From positions 124,001 through 188,000 of the forward strand of contig CAUYLG010026916.1 in the NCBI GenBank assembly GCA_963573385.1: a stretch of 64,000 bases of DNA, read 5' to 3'. The stretch is from Cacajao melanocephalus. Its lineage: Eukaryota; Chordata; Mammalia; Primates; Pitheciidae. A program made the position numbers and the translations under genes. Positions 1-10,195 of the stretch are shown one piece after another. The notes under the pieces were generated by a model. The model had not been told where the DNA came from, searched no databases, and worked only from the letters and a program-made list of their open reading frames with translations. Position 1 is the first letter of the stretch. Every line of letters starts with the position of its first letter.

Positions 1-360
1 TACTAACTTAAAATGATTGACATTGTTAAGAAAAGGACTATAATATACTGCATATGACCTTTTTCATTTAAGTGTTACTGTAAATAATCCTGAGCATGCC
101 AGCGAAGCATGGATAACACCTCTTTGAATTCTGTTTCTAATTTTCTTAAAATACCAGGAGATGCTCTGCATTTTGTTCCTCCACATCAACTTTGTATCCA
201 TTATCTCCTCTTGCTTTTCTGAATATGTCTAATTTCTTGTAACATTTGTTTTATTTTGGTTTTAGAATGTATACACATACAGAGATACATGTAAATCAAT
301 TTAAGAGTAGAATGTAGTAAAAGAAAGTTTTCTCACAGAAGGTTTATTTCTGCTTTGAGG
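1..360. other. AT-rich unique DNA
   Basis: No repeat family, RNA gene or coding signal recognised. It is ordinary AT-rich intergenic or intronic sequence that runs into an ancient LINE fragment. Confidence 0.5.
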
Positions 361-1025
361 ATTATTTAGTCTAATATGTTAAAGATAAAAGGCAATGAGG
401 AAAGGAGGCAGGGAGTGAGGAAGAATATTCCAGGACAAGAAATGAAAAATGAGAAAGAGATCTATGCAAAAATATAAAGGTGTGGATAAGCTTAAGGTCT
501 TCTAACAGTAACAGTATCAATTAACATCAGTTAATTTCTAGAGCATAAAATGCATGAAGAAAAGTATAGAAATATGAGCCCAGAGAGTGACATGAACGCT
601 AAATCATGCAAATCATTGAATGGCATGCTGACAACTATAGAGTTTATCATTTTTCAATGGCATGGAGAGAAGAGAGGGAAGGAAGTACTTTGAAACAGTT
701 TATCAGAGAAATTAAGAGATGGTTAGATTCTACTTTAGAAAAATCATTTGGTTGAAGTGTGGGCAATGGATTGAGTGGAGTCAGAGAAATTAACAGTCCA
801 GGTTACGATGACTTAATGTACTATCTTTAGATATTTAAAAGAGGAGATAGAAATGTGGAACTCTTATATGGCACAATTATCTGGACCTGCTTGTTAAATA
901 AATGTGGGAGTTAAACAAGGCAGAAGGTTTCTAGGATAACTTCATATTGACTGGCATGAGCAGTTAGATGGATGATGATACCTTTAACTATAATAAATAC
1001 TATGAAAAAGGAACAGGTTTGGAGA
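361..1025 (+). repeat. Ancient LINE fragment (L1M 3'-UTR-like)
   Basis: The text follows, in order and with heavy decay, a common mammalian LINE-type consensus. There is a purine-rich 'ggaggcaggga' block and an 'atattccagg' block. A 'gtgacatgaacg' block is followed by a 'gtgtgggcaatggattg' block, then 'aacagtccagg', and a final 'gataacttcat...gagcagttagatggatg' block ending in 'aacaggtttgg'. The same family recurs on the plus strand near 4.7, 15.3, 26.3 and 52.3 kb. I assign it to the L1M-type 3' UTR group by recall only and do not name a subfamily. Boundaries are approximate, and no coding content is implied. Confidence 0.5.
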
Positions 1026-1073
1026 AAAAAAAAGATTAACTTTTTTTTAAGATGTTGGCTGTCCTAAATAGGA

Positions 1074-1074
1074 A

Positions 1075-1127
<53 letters not shown>

Positions 1128-1164
1128 CATATACACACAAACACATATATATATACACACACAC

Positions 1165-1195
<31 letters not shown>

Positions 1196-1359
1196 TATAT
1201 ACACACACATATATACACACACATATATACATATATGTACATACATATATATGTGTGCATACATATACATACATACATGTACATACATATACATACATAT
1301 ATACACACACACATATATATACACACACGCATATATGTATATGTGTGTGTGTGTATATA

Positions 1360-1417
<58 letters not shown>

Positions 1418-1418
1418 C
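1074..1418. repeat. Compound (AT)n(AC)n...(GT)n(AT)n microsatellite
   Basis: A 345-bp dinucleotide tract. It begins with (AT)n at 1075-1091 and continues as AC/AT mixtures to about 1330. It then switches strand sense to GT/AT from about 1335 to 1400 and closes with (AT)n to 1417. From 1141 to about 1419 I find no break in purine-pyrimidine alternation; the only break earlier in the tract is the AAA at 1139-1141. The two halves are roughly reverse complements, so a long imperfect hairpin is possible. Open frames here (Tyr/Ile, Thr/His or Cys/Val repeats on both strands) are artefacts of the dinucleotide. Confidence 0.97.
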
Positions 1419-1552
1419 AGTTAACTTTATCACCCAGGGAAAATAGCAACTAAATATGTGCACAAATTTCATTTTAAAACATAAAATGTGTTAAGGATCA
1501 TGAGAGAGATCCTGGGTATGGGGATATTAGCAATGTGATGAAGAGGGCTCAC

Positions 1553-1608
1553 TTATATAGTGCCTGGCACATGTTAGGTTCCTCATTGATATTTGTTGAA
1601 TGAATGAT
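1553..1608 (+). repeat. L2 3' end (or MIR 3' end)
   Basis: The motif 'agtgcctggcacatgttagg' followed by an ATTTGTTGAATGAATG-like tail is characteristic of the 3' terminus of L2 LINEs. MIR shares the first half of this motif, but the TGAATGAATG tail favours L2. Only about 55 bp is recognisable. Confidence 0.7.
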
Positions 1609-1616
1609 CAAATAAA

Positions 1617-1745
1617 TGATGTACAAGTACTGACTCTATGCTAAGTACCATGGAGAAGACACAGTATTTCCTTTTAATGAGTTTATACTATATTGGAGGA
1701 AATAGAAGTGCAAATAGATAACTGCAAAACAGAGTGATTAACAAT
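1617..1745 (+). repeat. Ancient LINE fragment, same family as 361-1025
   Basis: A 'ctatgctaagtaccatggag' block is followed by 'gagtttata', 'ggaaatagaagtgcaaatag' and 'acagagtgatta'. This is the decayed order of the 5' part of the same ancient LINE-type consensus. Identity is low and the end is uncertain. The stretch from 1746 to 2060 has no recognised family. Confidence 0.35.
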
Positions 1746-2062
1746 ACAAATGTTATTAGTTGTACTAGAAGATGTACTCAAAGTCATCTGAGAAGAAAGT
1801 ACACATGATGGATCCAGGAAAACCACCAGATGATTCATCTAAGGCTTACAAGAGAACCAGGTTCTGTACAGGTGAATCTGCAGCAGTGTCAGGAATGGAC
1901 AGAAAGGGACTAAGATGGCCTCAGCATTCCCTTCAACCTGACAAAACTTTAGACATGTTTCTTCTGATTCTTAAGTTAATGACATCCCCTGCTTTTTTTT
2001 TTTTCATAGCATTACTTTAGAAAACTCAAAATTGTAAATTGTTTCTCTTACTCCTTGAGATG

Positions 2063-2350
2063 TTAATCTTCTAGAATCCAGGAGTGTCTTTCTGGAGGAC
2101 ATGGAAGCCATCCTTTGAAATATAATCCAGAAAGACAGAGCCCATATTTCCCAGTTTCTGTGAAAGCATAGGAACCTACCTTTAGTAAGTGCCAGTTAGC
2201 AAACACAGATGTCCTAGTCACATTGACCAACTTACCCCCTGACTCCTTCCAGTACTTTTCCACTAGCTCACTCGGCACTTAAAAACTCTTCTGCCTTTTG
2301 TTTCAGCAGACTTGACTTCAATCTCTTTCCACTATTGCAAGAGACTCCCT
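2063..2350 (+). repeat. LTR-like fragment, class uncertain
   Basis: The segment has the layout of an LTR 3' half. A pyrimidine-rich block with 'ccctgactccttccagtac' is followed by 'cacttaaaaactcttctgcc' and 'ttcaatctctttcc'. That resembles the R/U5 region of ERV LTRs (a short TTAAAA box followed by a pyrimidine tract). I cannot name the family. A 71-codon minus-strand frame across it shows no known domain. Confidence 0.33.
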
Positions 2351-2361
2351 CCCCTCAATCA

Positions 2362-3120
2362 ATATTACTGATTCCCCAATTTTACTTATACTCATTTGTT
2401 TGGATGGATGTGTGTGTAATTAATTCTATACAACTTTATAACACATGTAGATCTGTTCATCCATCACACAGTCAAGATACAAAACAGTTCATGACCACCA
2501 GGATCCCTTGCATTTCCTTTTTATAGTCACACCAACCTCATCTCACCTTCTTCTTTCCTCCTGTCAAGTCCTTAACCTTCGACAACCACTGATCTGTTTA
2601 TTATTTCTATAATTTTGTCATCTTGAAGATGTTATGTAAATAAATTCATACATTCTGTAACCAATTAGGGTTGGCCTTTCTCTTTCAGCAAGATTCTCTG
2701 GAGATTCATACAGGTGTTACACATACATCAGTACTCTGTGGTATTGATGTACCACAGTTTGTTTAACCATCCACCCTATGAAAGACATCTGGATTATTTT
2801 CAGGGTTTAGCTATTATGAACAAAGCTGCTGTAAACATTTATGTAGAGATTTTTGTGTACATATAACCTTTATTCCTCTGACATAAAAAGTCAGGAGTGC
2901 AATTGTTGGATCCAAAGTTAGTTGCATGTTCAGTGTTTTTACTTGGAAAAAAAAAAAACTACCAAAATGTTTCTAAAGTGGCTATATCATTTTATATATT
3001 CGTCAGTAATGCATGGGTGATCCAATATTTCTGCATCCTCATCAGCATGTGATGTTTTCATAGCTTTTTGTCTATTTTTCAGGTTAGTCATATGAAAAAT
3101 TCACTTTTATTTCATTAGGG
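2362..3120 (-). mobile_element. L1M fragment (3' UTR and ORF2 end), 5' part displaced
   Basis: On the plus strand this reads as antisense L1M. It starts with an old 3'-UTR block with 'cagtcaagatacaaaacag', then 'acaaccactgatctg', the 'accacagtttgtttaacc' block, 'gctattatgaacaaagctgc' and 'ggagtgcaattgttgg'. The last three are reverse complements of the L1 sequence at and just after the ORF2 stop. It is badly decayed. The continuation appears at about 4530-4665, after two younger L1 insertions, so this element is the oldest layer of a three-deep nest. Confidence 0.8.
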
Positions 3121-3239
3121 TGCAAACTTGCAGTGACCATTGTTACAGGAAATATTCAAAAATCTTACAATCTACTGAAAACAGTATAGCACGAAAATTA
3201 TTTTTATAGGGCTTTTAGGATGTTTTCTTCTTAATTTAT

Positions 3240-4525
3240 TTATGCATTTTTAAACATTACAACTTTTATTAGATATGGGGCTACATATGCAAGCTTGTTA
3301 CATGAGAATATTGCATGATGCTGAGGTTTGGGAGTACAAATCCCAACAACCAGGTAGTAACCATAGTACCCAATTAGTAGTTTTTCAACCTATGCCCTCT
3401 CCTTCCCTCTCTCCTCAAGTAGTTTGTAATGTCTTTGTTCCCATAATTATGTCCACGTGTGTTCCAAGTTTAGCTCCCACTTATAAGTGAGAACATGATG
3501 AATTTGGTTTTCTGTGCCTGTATTAATTCATTTAGGATTGTGGCCTCCGTCTGTGTCCATGTTGCTGCAAAGATCAGAAGTTAATCATCTTTATGGCTAC
3601 ACAGTATTCCATGGTGCATATGCACCACATTTTCTTTATCCAATATACCATTGAGGAACACCTAGTTGATCCCATGTCTTTGCTATTGGTAATAGGGTAG
3701 CAATGAACATATGAGCTCATATGAATGTCTTTTTGATAGAATAATTTATTTTTCTTCACTTACATACCCAGTAAAGGGATTGCTGGCTCATATGGTAGCC
3801 CTGTGTTAAGTTCTTCGAGAAATCTCCAGACTGCTTTCCACAGTGGCTTAACTAATTTACAGTTCTATCAACACTGTATAAGTGTTCCTTTTTCTCTGCA
3901 GCTTCTCCAGCACCTGTTGTTTTTTGACTTTTTTAGTATAGCCATTCTGACTGGTGTGAGATAGTATTTCACTGGGGTTTTGATTTGCATTTCTCTGATG
4001 ATTAGTGTTGCTGAGCATGTTTTCATATGTTTGTTGACCACTTGTATGTCTTCTTTTGAGACGTGTCTGTTCATGTCCTTTGCCCATTTTTAAAATTATA
4101 CTTTAAGTTCTGTGATATATGTGCAGAATGTGCAGGTTTGTTACACAGGTATACACATGACATGGTAGTTTGCTGCACCCATCAACCCGTCATCTACATT
4201 AGATGTTTCTTCTAATGCTATCCCTCCCTTAACCCCCTCTCCCCCTGACTGGCCCCAGCGTGTGATGTTCCCCTCCTTGTGTCCATATGTTCTCATTGTT
4301 CAACTTCCACTTATAAGTGAGAACATGCCATATTTGGTTTTCTGTTCTTGTGTTAGTTTGCTGAGAATGATGGTTTCTATCTTCTTCTATGTCCCTGCAA
4401 AGGACATGAACTCATCCTCTTTTACAGCTGCATAGTATTCCATGGTGTATATGTGCCACATTTCCTTTATCCAGTCTATCACTGATGGCTTTGTCCATTT
4501 TTTTAATGAAGCTATTTTTGTTTTG
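3240..4525 (-). mobile_element. L1 (L1MA/L1PB-like) 3' end, interrupted by a younger L1
   Basis: Antisense L1 with its 3' end at the left. Diagnostic blocks are 'ttgcatgatgctgaggtttg', 'cagtattccatggtgc', 'acatacccagtaaaggg', and 'ctgactggtgtgagatag'. The minus-strand frame at 3857-4087 keeps the C-terminal ORF2p segment, including [14 protein letters not shown], and the frame at 3574-3759 keeps YWIKKMWCICTMEY. Stops and frameshifts break the reading frame, so it is dead. A younger L1 occupies 4095-4488; the old element resumes after it for only about 35 bp. Confidence 0.85.
4095..4488 (-). mobile_element. L1PA-type 3' end, 5'-truncated, with target-site duplication
   Basis: About 394 bp of primate-lineage L1. 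It starts with the reverse complement of the L1 terminus (attatactttaag) and continues with 'gtgcaggtttgttacacagg', 'ctgcacccatcaacccgtca', and 'tagtattccatggtgtat'. It is truncated inside the end of ORF2. The flanks 4078-4094 (ctttgcccatttttaaa) and 4489-4505 (ctttgtccattttttta) are near-identical and form a ~15-17 bp target-site duplication inside the older L1. It carries no promoter or ORF1. Confidence 0.9.
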
Positions 4526-4529
4526 CTCA

Positions 4530-4665
4530 CAGCTTTTTATTTAGTCATTATGATAAGTTTAGTCATATGCCAGGGTTTTTACATTTCTCTCCTGATAAAT
4601 AATGTTAAACATATTTTCATGTACTTATTCACCGTCTGATTTCCTCTTCAGTAAAATGTTCATTC
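4530..4665 (-). mobile_element. L1M continuation after nested insertions
   Basis: 'tttagtcatatgcc', 'ataatgttaaacatattttc' and 'gtacttattcaccgtctg' are decayed antisense ORF2-region L1M. They continue the element seen at 2362-3120 rather than the younger L1 at 3240-4525. Confidence 0.6.
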
Positions 4666-4689
4666 ATGTTTGGAATTTTGGGGAACTAT

Positions 4690-4930
4690 AGACAATTTAC
4701 GTTATTGCAGTAAACCAAAGGGAAGAGGATTGGAGCCCATACTAGATAAAGATTAACGGGAAGGGAAAAATAAGATTTAATTTTAAGATTGTTTCTTTAA
4801 ATGTAAGAATGTGAAGATGAGCAAATTCATGTATGACATCCAGGTTTCTGATCAACCAGTGGCCAGTTCAATTGGTTGAAGGGGTAGTACAAGGGAAGAT
4901 GTAAGAAGAATAGAATAATCAAGAGATTTT
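4690..4930 (+). repeat. Ancient LINE fragment, same family as 361-1025
   Basis: An 'acgttattgcagtaaacc' block is followed by 'atgacatccaggtttctgatc' and then 'gatgt' spacing. These match the 3' part of the ancient LINE-type family (gcaatagtccagg ... gactcccaggtttctg). It is weakly conserved, with approximate edges. Confidence 0.4.
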
Positions 4931-7740
4931 TAACAGAAGTTGGACACAGCTATAGAGATGCATTAGGGACATTTTATTATTTTATTCAAGAAATGTAAAT
5001 ATCATTTTATTATGTGATTCAAGTTACTCATTTGAGTCAGTTATTTTAATTTGTCGGTAAACTGTGATAGCCTAGAAATTGGTTGAGCTTTTCTGGAAAG
5101 GTGATTTAAGATGGAAAAATAAATGGCTAAAAATAAAAGACAAGAGCAGATAATCCACATAGGAACATTTGAAAAATACTGTACAATAAACTCTTTCATC
5201 CCTTATAATCAAAGAATAGAGCTTGATAGTTAATCTGCCAATCAATACATAATTCCCCATGCTTATTACATGGATTACTACAAAATTGTAAAACCCTTCT
5301 TCAAACATGCAAACATAAATCATGTTCCTACATGTAAAATGACATAGAAAATGAAGAGTACTTCTTTCTAATTACATCTGCATATTTCAAATAAGAGTAC
5401 TGTGAGGCTACATTATCTAGACATTTGAAACAATTCTATGCAGCAACTGCGGAAACTAGTGTCTTCTCCACAAAGAAAGTGGAATACCACCCATTTCTTT
5501 TTTTTTTTTTTTTTGCAACTTTGCCACATAAGAGAATGTAGTTTTGTGTTCTTGAGCCATAGGAAAATAAGCTACAGATTAAAGGATTATAGACACTAAA
5601 AGACAAATAAATACTTTCAGAGGTGAAACCTTCCATGATGAATCCTGCCACAAAGTCTGCAAGATGCTAATGATTCAGTTGTTGTTAACTTGATAACACT
5701 GGGCAAATGATTTTGCTCAGGAGAGGCTGAACGAGGTTTAAAGGTTAATGGCTGCTTGCATAAGTATGCACATTGTATTTATATAGACATCAATTCCCTT
5801 TATAAAGAATTGTTCCAGTGAGACTAGTAATTTCTACTTACCAGCCTTCAAGCCTTATCTGGGGATAAAAAGTAGGTGAGAGTATCATAAGAAATGTTTG
5901 TACCATATTTTCTTCATTGATGTTTGTGACTGTTTACTTTATGTGTTTAACATATTTCAAAGTGAAAACAAAATTTATACAGTTCTAAAAAATTTGTAAA
6001 TTTTAAAATGCGTCAACTAAAACCTGGTGGTATGATAAAAATAAAATACTGCAATGAAAAATAGCTAGGCTTTAAGGACTAATGTGTTCTTTATAGTAGA
6101 GGCTAATTTAAATCTGCTGATTACTCAGAAGAGTGAACACTATTTTGTGCAATATGCATGATTATTGAAATATACTAAGCAAAGCAAAAATATACAAGAA
6201 GGAAATTAGTAAAAAAAAAAAAAAGAAAAAGATAAATTCTAGTACTATCACCCATTAATGATGACCATTATTTATATTTGCTAAGCATTTACCTTTTAAA
6301 ATTTGTTGTGTAAATATCATTCCCATTAAAATGCACTGTTAGTGTACATATCTTATTTTAGAAGTTTGGAAAATTTTATATTTCATCTAACAAATCACAG
6401 GAGATAAATATTTCAATAATTTTCATTGACAGTTGTTTCAAATGTGTTTTATATTGTTTTCAACTTGTTACTTTTATGATCTGTGGATTTTTGTGGAAAT
6501 GTTAAACTCTTCGTCACTCCTGATTGCAGTTGTACAGGCCCACCCCCAACCAAAAGTTCAGCTAATGACTTTAGAATGGCTGTGCTTATTTGCATGAAGA
6601 CATTGATATGCCAGCATTCTCTCAGATACTGATCTGTCAGTCAAACCCTTTATCTTGAATATAATATCTAACTTCCACAGTATAGAAAGCTGTCCATTTA
6701 TCTAAGGCAGTTCCAGGCAGGCATATGCTGTCTTGGACTACATTCTTTCCTTAATATATAACCCATGTCTCTTGAATTGTCAGGTAATTTGAAAGGAAAA
6801 GTATCACTGTACATCTTTCTCATTCAAATTACATTGTCCATCTTCTTTCTCCTAGCCTGTACTCTGCCTGTATCTCCAAGAACTCTCTCAGCATATAAAA
6901 TTAACTAGGCAAAAAATAGGAAAGCTACTTATACCAGCTATTGAAACATGAACCTAAACTGTCAGTCCAATTCTTTTTCATAGTCTGACACATCATAAGG
7001 GCACATAAGCAATTTAACTATCCATTATTGTATATCCAGGGAGTTTGAATTTTATAAGAGAAATGCTTATTTGGTAGAGATGCTCAGATTTTTAACTCTG
7101 TGAAGCAGAGAGTAGAACAGAAGGAAATATTTTGCTTTGGTTATCAGAAAAGCAGAGTCTCAATTAGCTAGGAATGGGGGTGAGTGGGCTTGGAGCATAA
7201 TGCTAGTGTTTATAGTGAAGTGAGACCAAACTATAGGAAGATGCAGGTTAGAATGTCCCAGACTGTACTATAATGAAGTGTGCTCCCATAAACACATTGT
7301 GGGAACATCTTGAGATGTGTGTGCATATGTGAAACATGCACGCACAGTTTGGAATTATGTTTTTAATTGAAAAGGGTTATTGAGAAAATGAAAGAGGTCA
7401 TGAATTTGTTGAAAATTCACCTTGCACTGGTTAGGGAATTTAGATCATCGTTTTAACTTGACTTGGGCTGTAGGGTTCTTCAGAAAATTTTAAGTGGGAG
7501 TTTTCCTTGGAAAAAAGCATCTATAGTTTAATAAGATATGTGAAGGTTTATGTGACCATGGTAACATAATGACCACTGATTTAGTGAAAATAGAGACAAA
7601 CCAGAATTATTCTGGACATTTTCCTGGGACCATCTATTATCTACTAGAATTCATAAAAGTCACAAAACAAACACACAATATGAATTTTGGGCAATTATTA
7701 TTTGTTTGACTTGATTATAATTTGTTTGAGTGAGTGACAG
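4931..7740. other. AT-rich unique DNA, no gene
   Basis: No confident repeat or gene. It contains a T homopolymer (5499-5514) and an A-rich run (6210-6230). There is also a slightly less AT-rich block at 6490-6620 with an ATTTGCAT octamer at 6587-6594. Short open frames at 5072-5323 and 5436-5651 (minus strand) have no recognisable domain. Confidence 0.5.
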
Positions 7741-7767
7741 AGTTAGCTTGCCGGCAGTTTGAGACTG

Positions 7768-7825
7768 TTTTCACATGTTGTTCTAAATATTGTTTCCAAA
7801 GACAACTTGAAAGTAACAAAGTCTT
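7768..7825 (+). repeat. 58-bp direct repeat, copy 1
   Basis: This block, with the core 'attgtttccaaagacaac', is repeated in the same orientation at 8563-8619. Differences are a few substitutions and short indels (roughly 90% identity by eye). It belongs to no family I recognise. The pair flanks a segment holding unique DNA, a short L1 end and an Alu. Confidence 0.85.
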
Positions 7826-8140
7826 TAACTTCTGGCAACCTAACTCCAACACCCAGTCTTAGGAGAGCAACAGGAGCATGCACTGATTTGACACATAGGA
7901 GGAAGCCAGGATAATACAGAAAATAGAAGGAACTCAGATTGTCTCTTTGTAAACCCCCTGCTTTTTTTTTTTCCACGCACTTTACCACTCCCTTTTCCTA
8001 TTACTGCTTAAGATAGAAAGTTCCTTGTTCTTGCCGCCTTAGGTGGTATTGGCATCTTCTTTACCAACTGGGAGAAGCCCTCCAGGTGTAACATAGTGTT
8101 TTTTCGTGTGTGATGTGTTTGTGTGTGTGTTTTCTTTCAG
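7826..8140. other. Unique DNA between the direct repeats
   Basis: No known family recognised. It includes a T run at 7961-7971 and a GT-rich stretch at 8104-8130. A minus-strand frame over 7743-7988 has no recognisable domain. Confidence 0.45.
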
Positions 8141-8169
8141 TTTGTTTTGTTTGTTTGTTTGTTTGTTTT
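8141..8169. repeat. (TTTG)n microsatellite
   Basis: Six to seven tandem TTTG units sit directly beside the antisense L1 end. This suggests growth from the L1 poly(A)/poly(T) end, with T-rich DNA next to the insertion site. Confidence 0.85.
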
Positions 8170-8257
8170 AAATTATTATTATTTTTTATTTTACTTTAAG
8201 TTCTGGGGTACATGTACAAAACGTGCAGGTTTATTACATAGGTATACACATGCCATG
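8170..8257 (-). mobile_element. L1 3' end, severely truncated
   Basis: An 88-bp antisense L1 terminus. An AATTATTATTATT-like tail is followed by 'actttaagttctggggtac', 'gtgcaggtttattacatagg' and 'tacacatgccatg'. An Alu begins immediately at its 5' side, so the rest of the L1 is either missing or never existed. Confidence 0.85.
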
Positions 8258-8554
8258 TTTGTTTGTTTTTTGAGACAGAATCTCCCTCAGTTGCCCAGGC
8301 TGGAGTGCAATGGCACAATCTCTACTTACTGCAACCTCTACCTCCCTGCATCAAGCGATGCTTTTACCTCAGCCTCCTGAGCAGCTGGGATTACAGGCAT
8401 GCACTACCACATCCAGCTAATTTTTCGTGTTTTCAGTAGAGACGAGGTGTTGCTTTGTTGACCAGGCTGTTCTTGAACTCCTGACCTCAAGTGATCCACC
8501 CACCTCGGCCTCTCAAAGAGCTGAATTTACAGGCATGAGCCTCTGCTCCCAGCC
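8258..8554 (-). mobile_element. Alu (S/J type), full-length
   Basis: The complete dimeric Alu is read antisense: 'tttttgagacagaatctcc', 'cccaggctggagtgcaatgg', the middle 'cagctaatttttcg', 'tgacctcaagtgatcc', ending at 'agcc' (the reverse complement of the GGCT/GGCC start). Around 15% scattered changes suggest an AluS or AluJ age. It abuts the L1 end at 8257 on one side and the second copy of a 58-bp direct repeat at 8563 on the other. No ordinary 7-20 bp target duplication is evident. Confidence 0.93.
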
Positions 8555-8562
8555 TGTAAACC

Positions 8563-8619
8563 TTTTACACATATTGTTCTATATTGTTTCCAAAGACAAC
8601 TTGAAATTAACAAAGTCTT
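8563..8619 (+). repeat. 58-bp direct repeat, copy 2
   Basis: Second copy of the block at 7768-7825, with the same core and the same downstream 'aacaaagtctt'. It starts 8 bp after the Alu end. Confidence 0.85.
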
Positions 8620-10024
8620 GATTTGTTATGTTTATGCATGTTGGCAGTGGTTGGGTACTTTATGTGTTTCCTGTTTACAATGAGAAATGAACAATACCTT
8701 AAAGGCATCTGGTCTCAGTATTGGCTTTCAGAAAAAGAAGACTTCAAATAATACTTAATAACTATGGAAATGTATAGATGGGGAAATTACAACAGAAAAA
8801 CTATGTAGTCCAAAATATACCTGATAGGATCCTTTAGTATTTTTCATCAAACTGATCAAGCTTGGAGAATACATGAAAATGAGCACTAACATGTTTGATA
8901 CACATGATATAGCATATTTATTTAAGAGACATTTGTTTACCAGGCTAATATTTCTGCAAATTATTCCATAAGAGGCTATTTTATCAGAGACTTGCAGAGT
9001 TTGGACACCCTATCATGGTCTTAAAAGAAAATTCTAGATATTGGATTATACTTATTCATAAATATCAATATACTTTTAGAATGTGATTTTTTCATAGTGA
9101 ATATAGCAACTAACAGAGAGAGGAGAGCAAGCAAGATAAAAAGAGAAAGTAAAAAGAAGAAAGAAAAATAAAGTGAACTTGGAATCTATAGAAAGAGCAA
9201 CAATGAGCTCTAGTGGCAGGAAGTTATAATGTCAAGCACGGGTGAAATTCAGCCATGATAGACAGTTGTCCCTTCATGCATTTAGTAAAGATTTCAGTCT
9301 TCAAAAATGAAGATTAATTTGTAGAAATAATCATTCCTCTAAATCATAATCTCATTAACTTCTACATAACATTAACTACCTAGGTAGTATGTTCATAATT
9401 TACATATTGCATATAATTTATCTGTTATAGATTTTTTACAAAACAACACAAACACAATTATTCTATTAACAACATATTTTATGTTGGAGATGACATAACT
9501 TATACTGCATCTCATCAAGTCATTCTTAAGTTAAACTTGGATTTTAAAAGACTATTGATTTATGTGCTGAGCACTTGATAATATATGTGTACTATCTCCT
9601 CCCTCTGCTCTACCATCTGCTCTCTTCATGCACAAAGGCAAATTTTTAAAACAAGAAAAATGCTTCTTCTCTCTCAATCTGACAAAACTATATTTTAATT
9701 CTTTAGTGCAAGGCGATGGCAATGTCCAAATATAACTTACTTTTTATGCACCAGACATCAGTTCAAAGGCCAGTTTTTATCTGCTCTTACAACTTTGGAC
9801 CAAAAGGAGGTTTTATTTATTTATTTTTAATGCAGTCCTTTTATCTTCAAGTTATTTTAATTCCAGGTAGTTAATCATAGTAGCAGCTAATGTGTCTACC
9901 TTAATGTAGAATTTTCAGAACTCTTTATTCATGGAATATTTATTAAGTAACCAACATTTATTAAGAGCTATATTAGATGTTAGATGATATTTATTCAGTG
10001 TTTCACTGAATTTTCTCTGAACAG
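8620..10024. other. AT-rich unique DNA
   Basis: No gene or confident repeat. A purine-rich stretch (AGAGAGAGGAGAG to AAGAAGAAAGAAAAATAAAG) lies at about 9112-9175. Confidence 0.5.
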
Positions 10025-10195
10025 CAATGATCATATTATTCACATTACCCCCACTTTCCTGTAGGAGTACTGAAGTTCGGAGAGTTTAAATGAAACACAA
10101 AGCTTGTAAATTTTAGATCTAGGCTTTGAACTCAGATATCCTGTCTTCAAATCCTGAGTTCTTCCTACCACACCTCACTGCCACTATCTGTTATT
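10025..10195 (-). repeat. MIR (CORE-SINE)
   Basis: Antisense MIR. A 'ttacccccactttcctgtag' block (equivalent of cccattttacagatgagg) is followed by 'ctgaagttcggagagttt', 'aaagcttgtaaattttag' and 'tttgaactcagatatcctg'. The end corresponds to the tRNA-like head. It is about 25-30% diverged, as expected for MIR, and has no function that the sequence shows. Confidence 0.8.

Noticed and set aside
1074..1418. CRISPR-like or satellite array
   Set aside because: No repeat-spacer structure; it is a dinucleotide microsatellite in eukaryotic DNA.
1036..1472. Five overlapping open frames of 63-141 codons on both strands
   Set aside because: They translate the dinucleotide tract into Tyr/Ile, Thr/His or Cys/Val repeats. 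The frames exist because the repeat has no stop codons, not because of coding.
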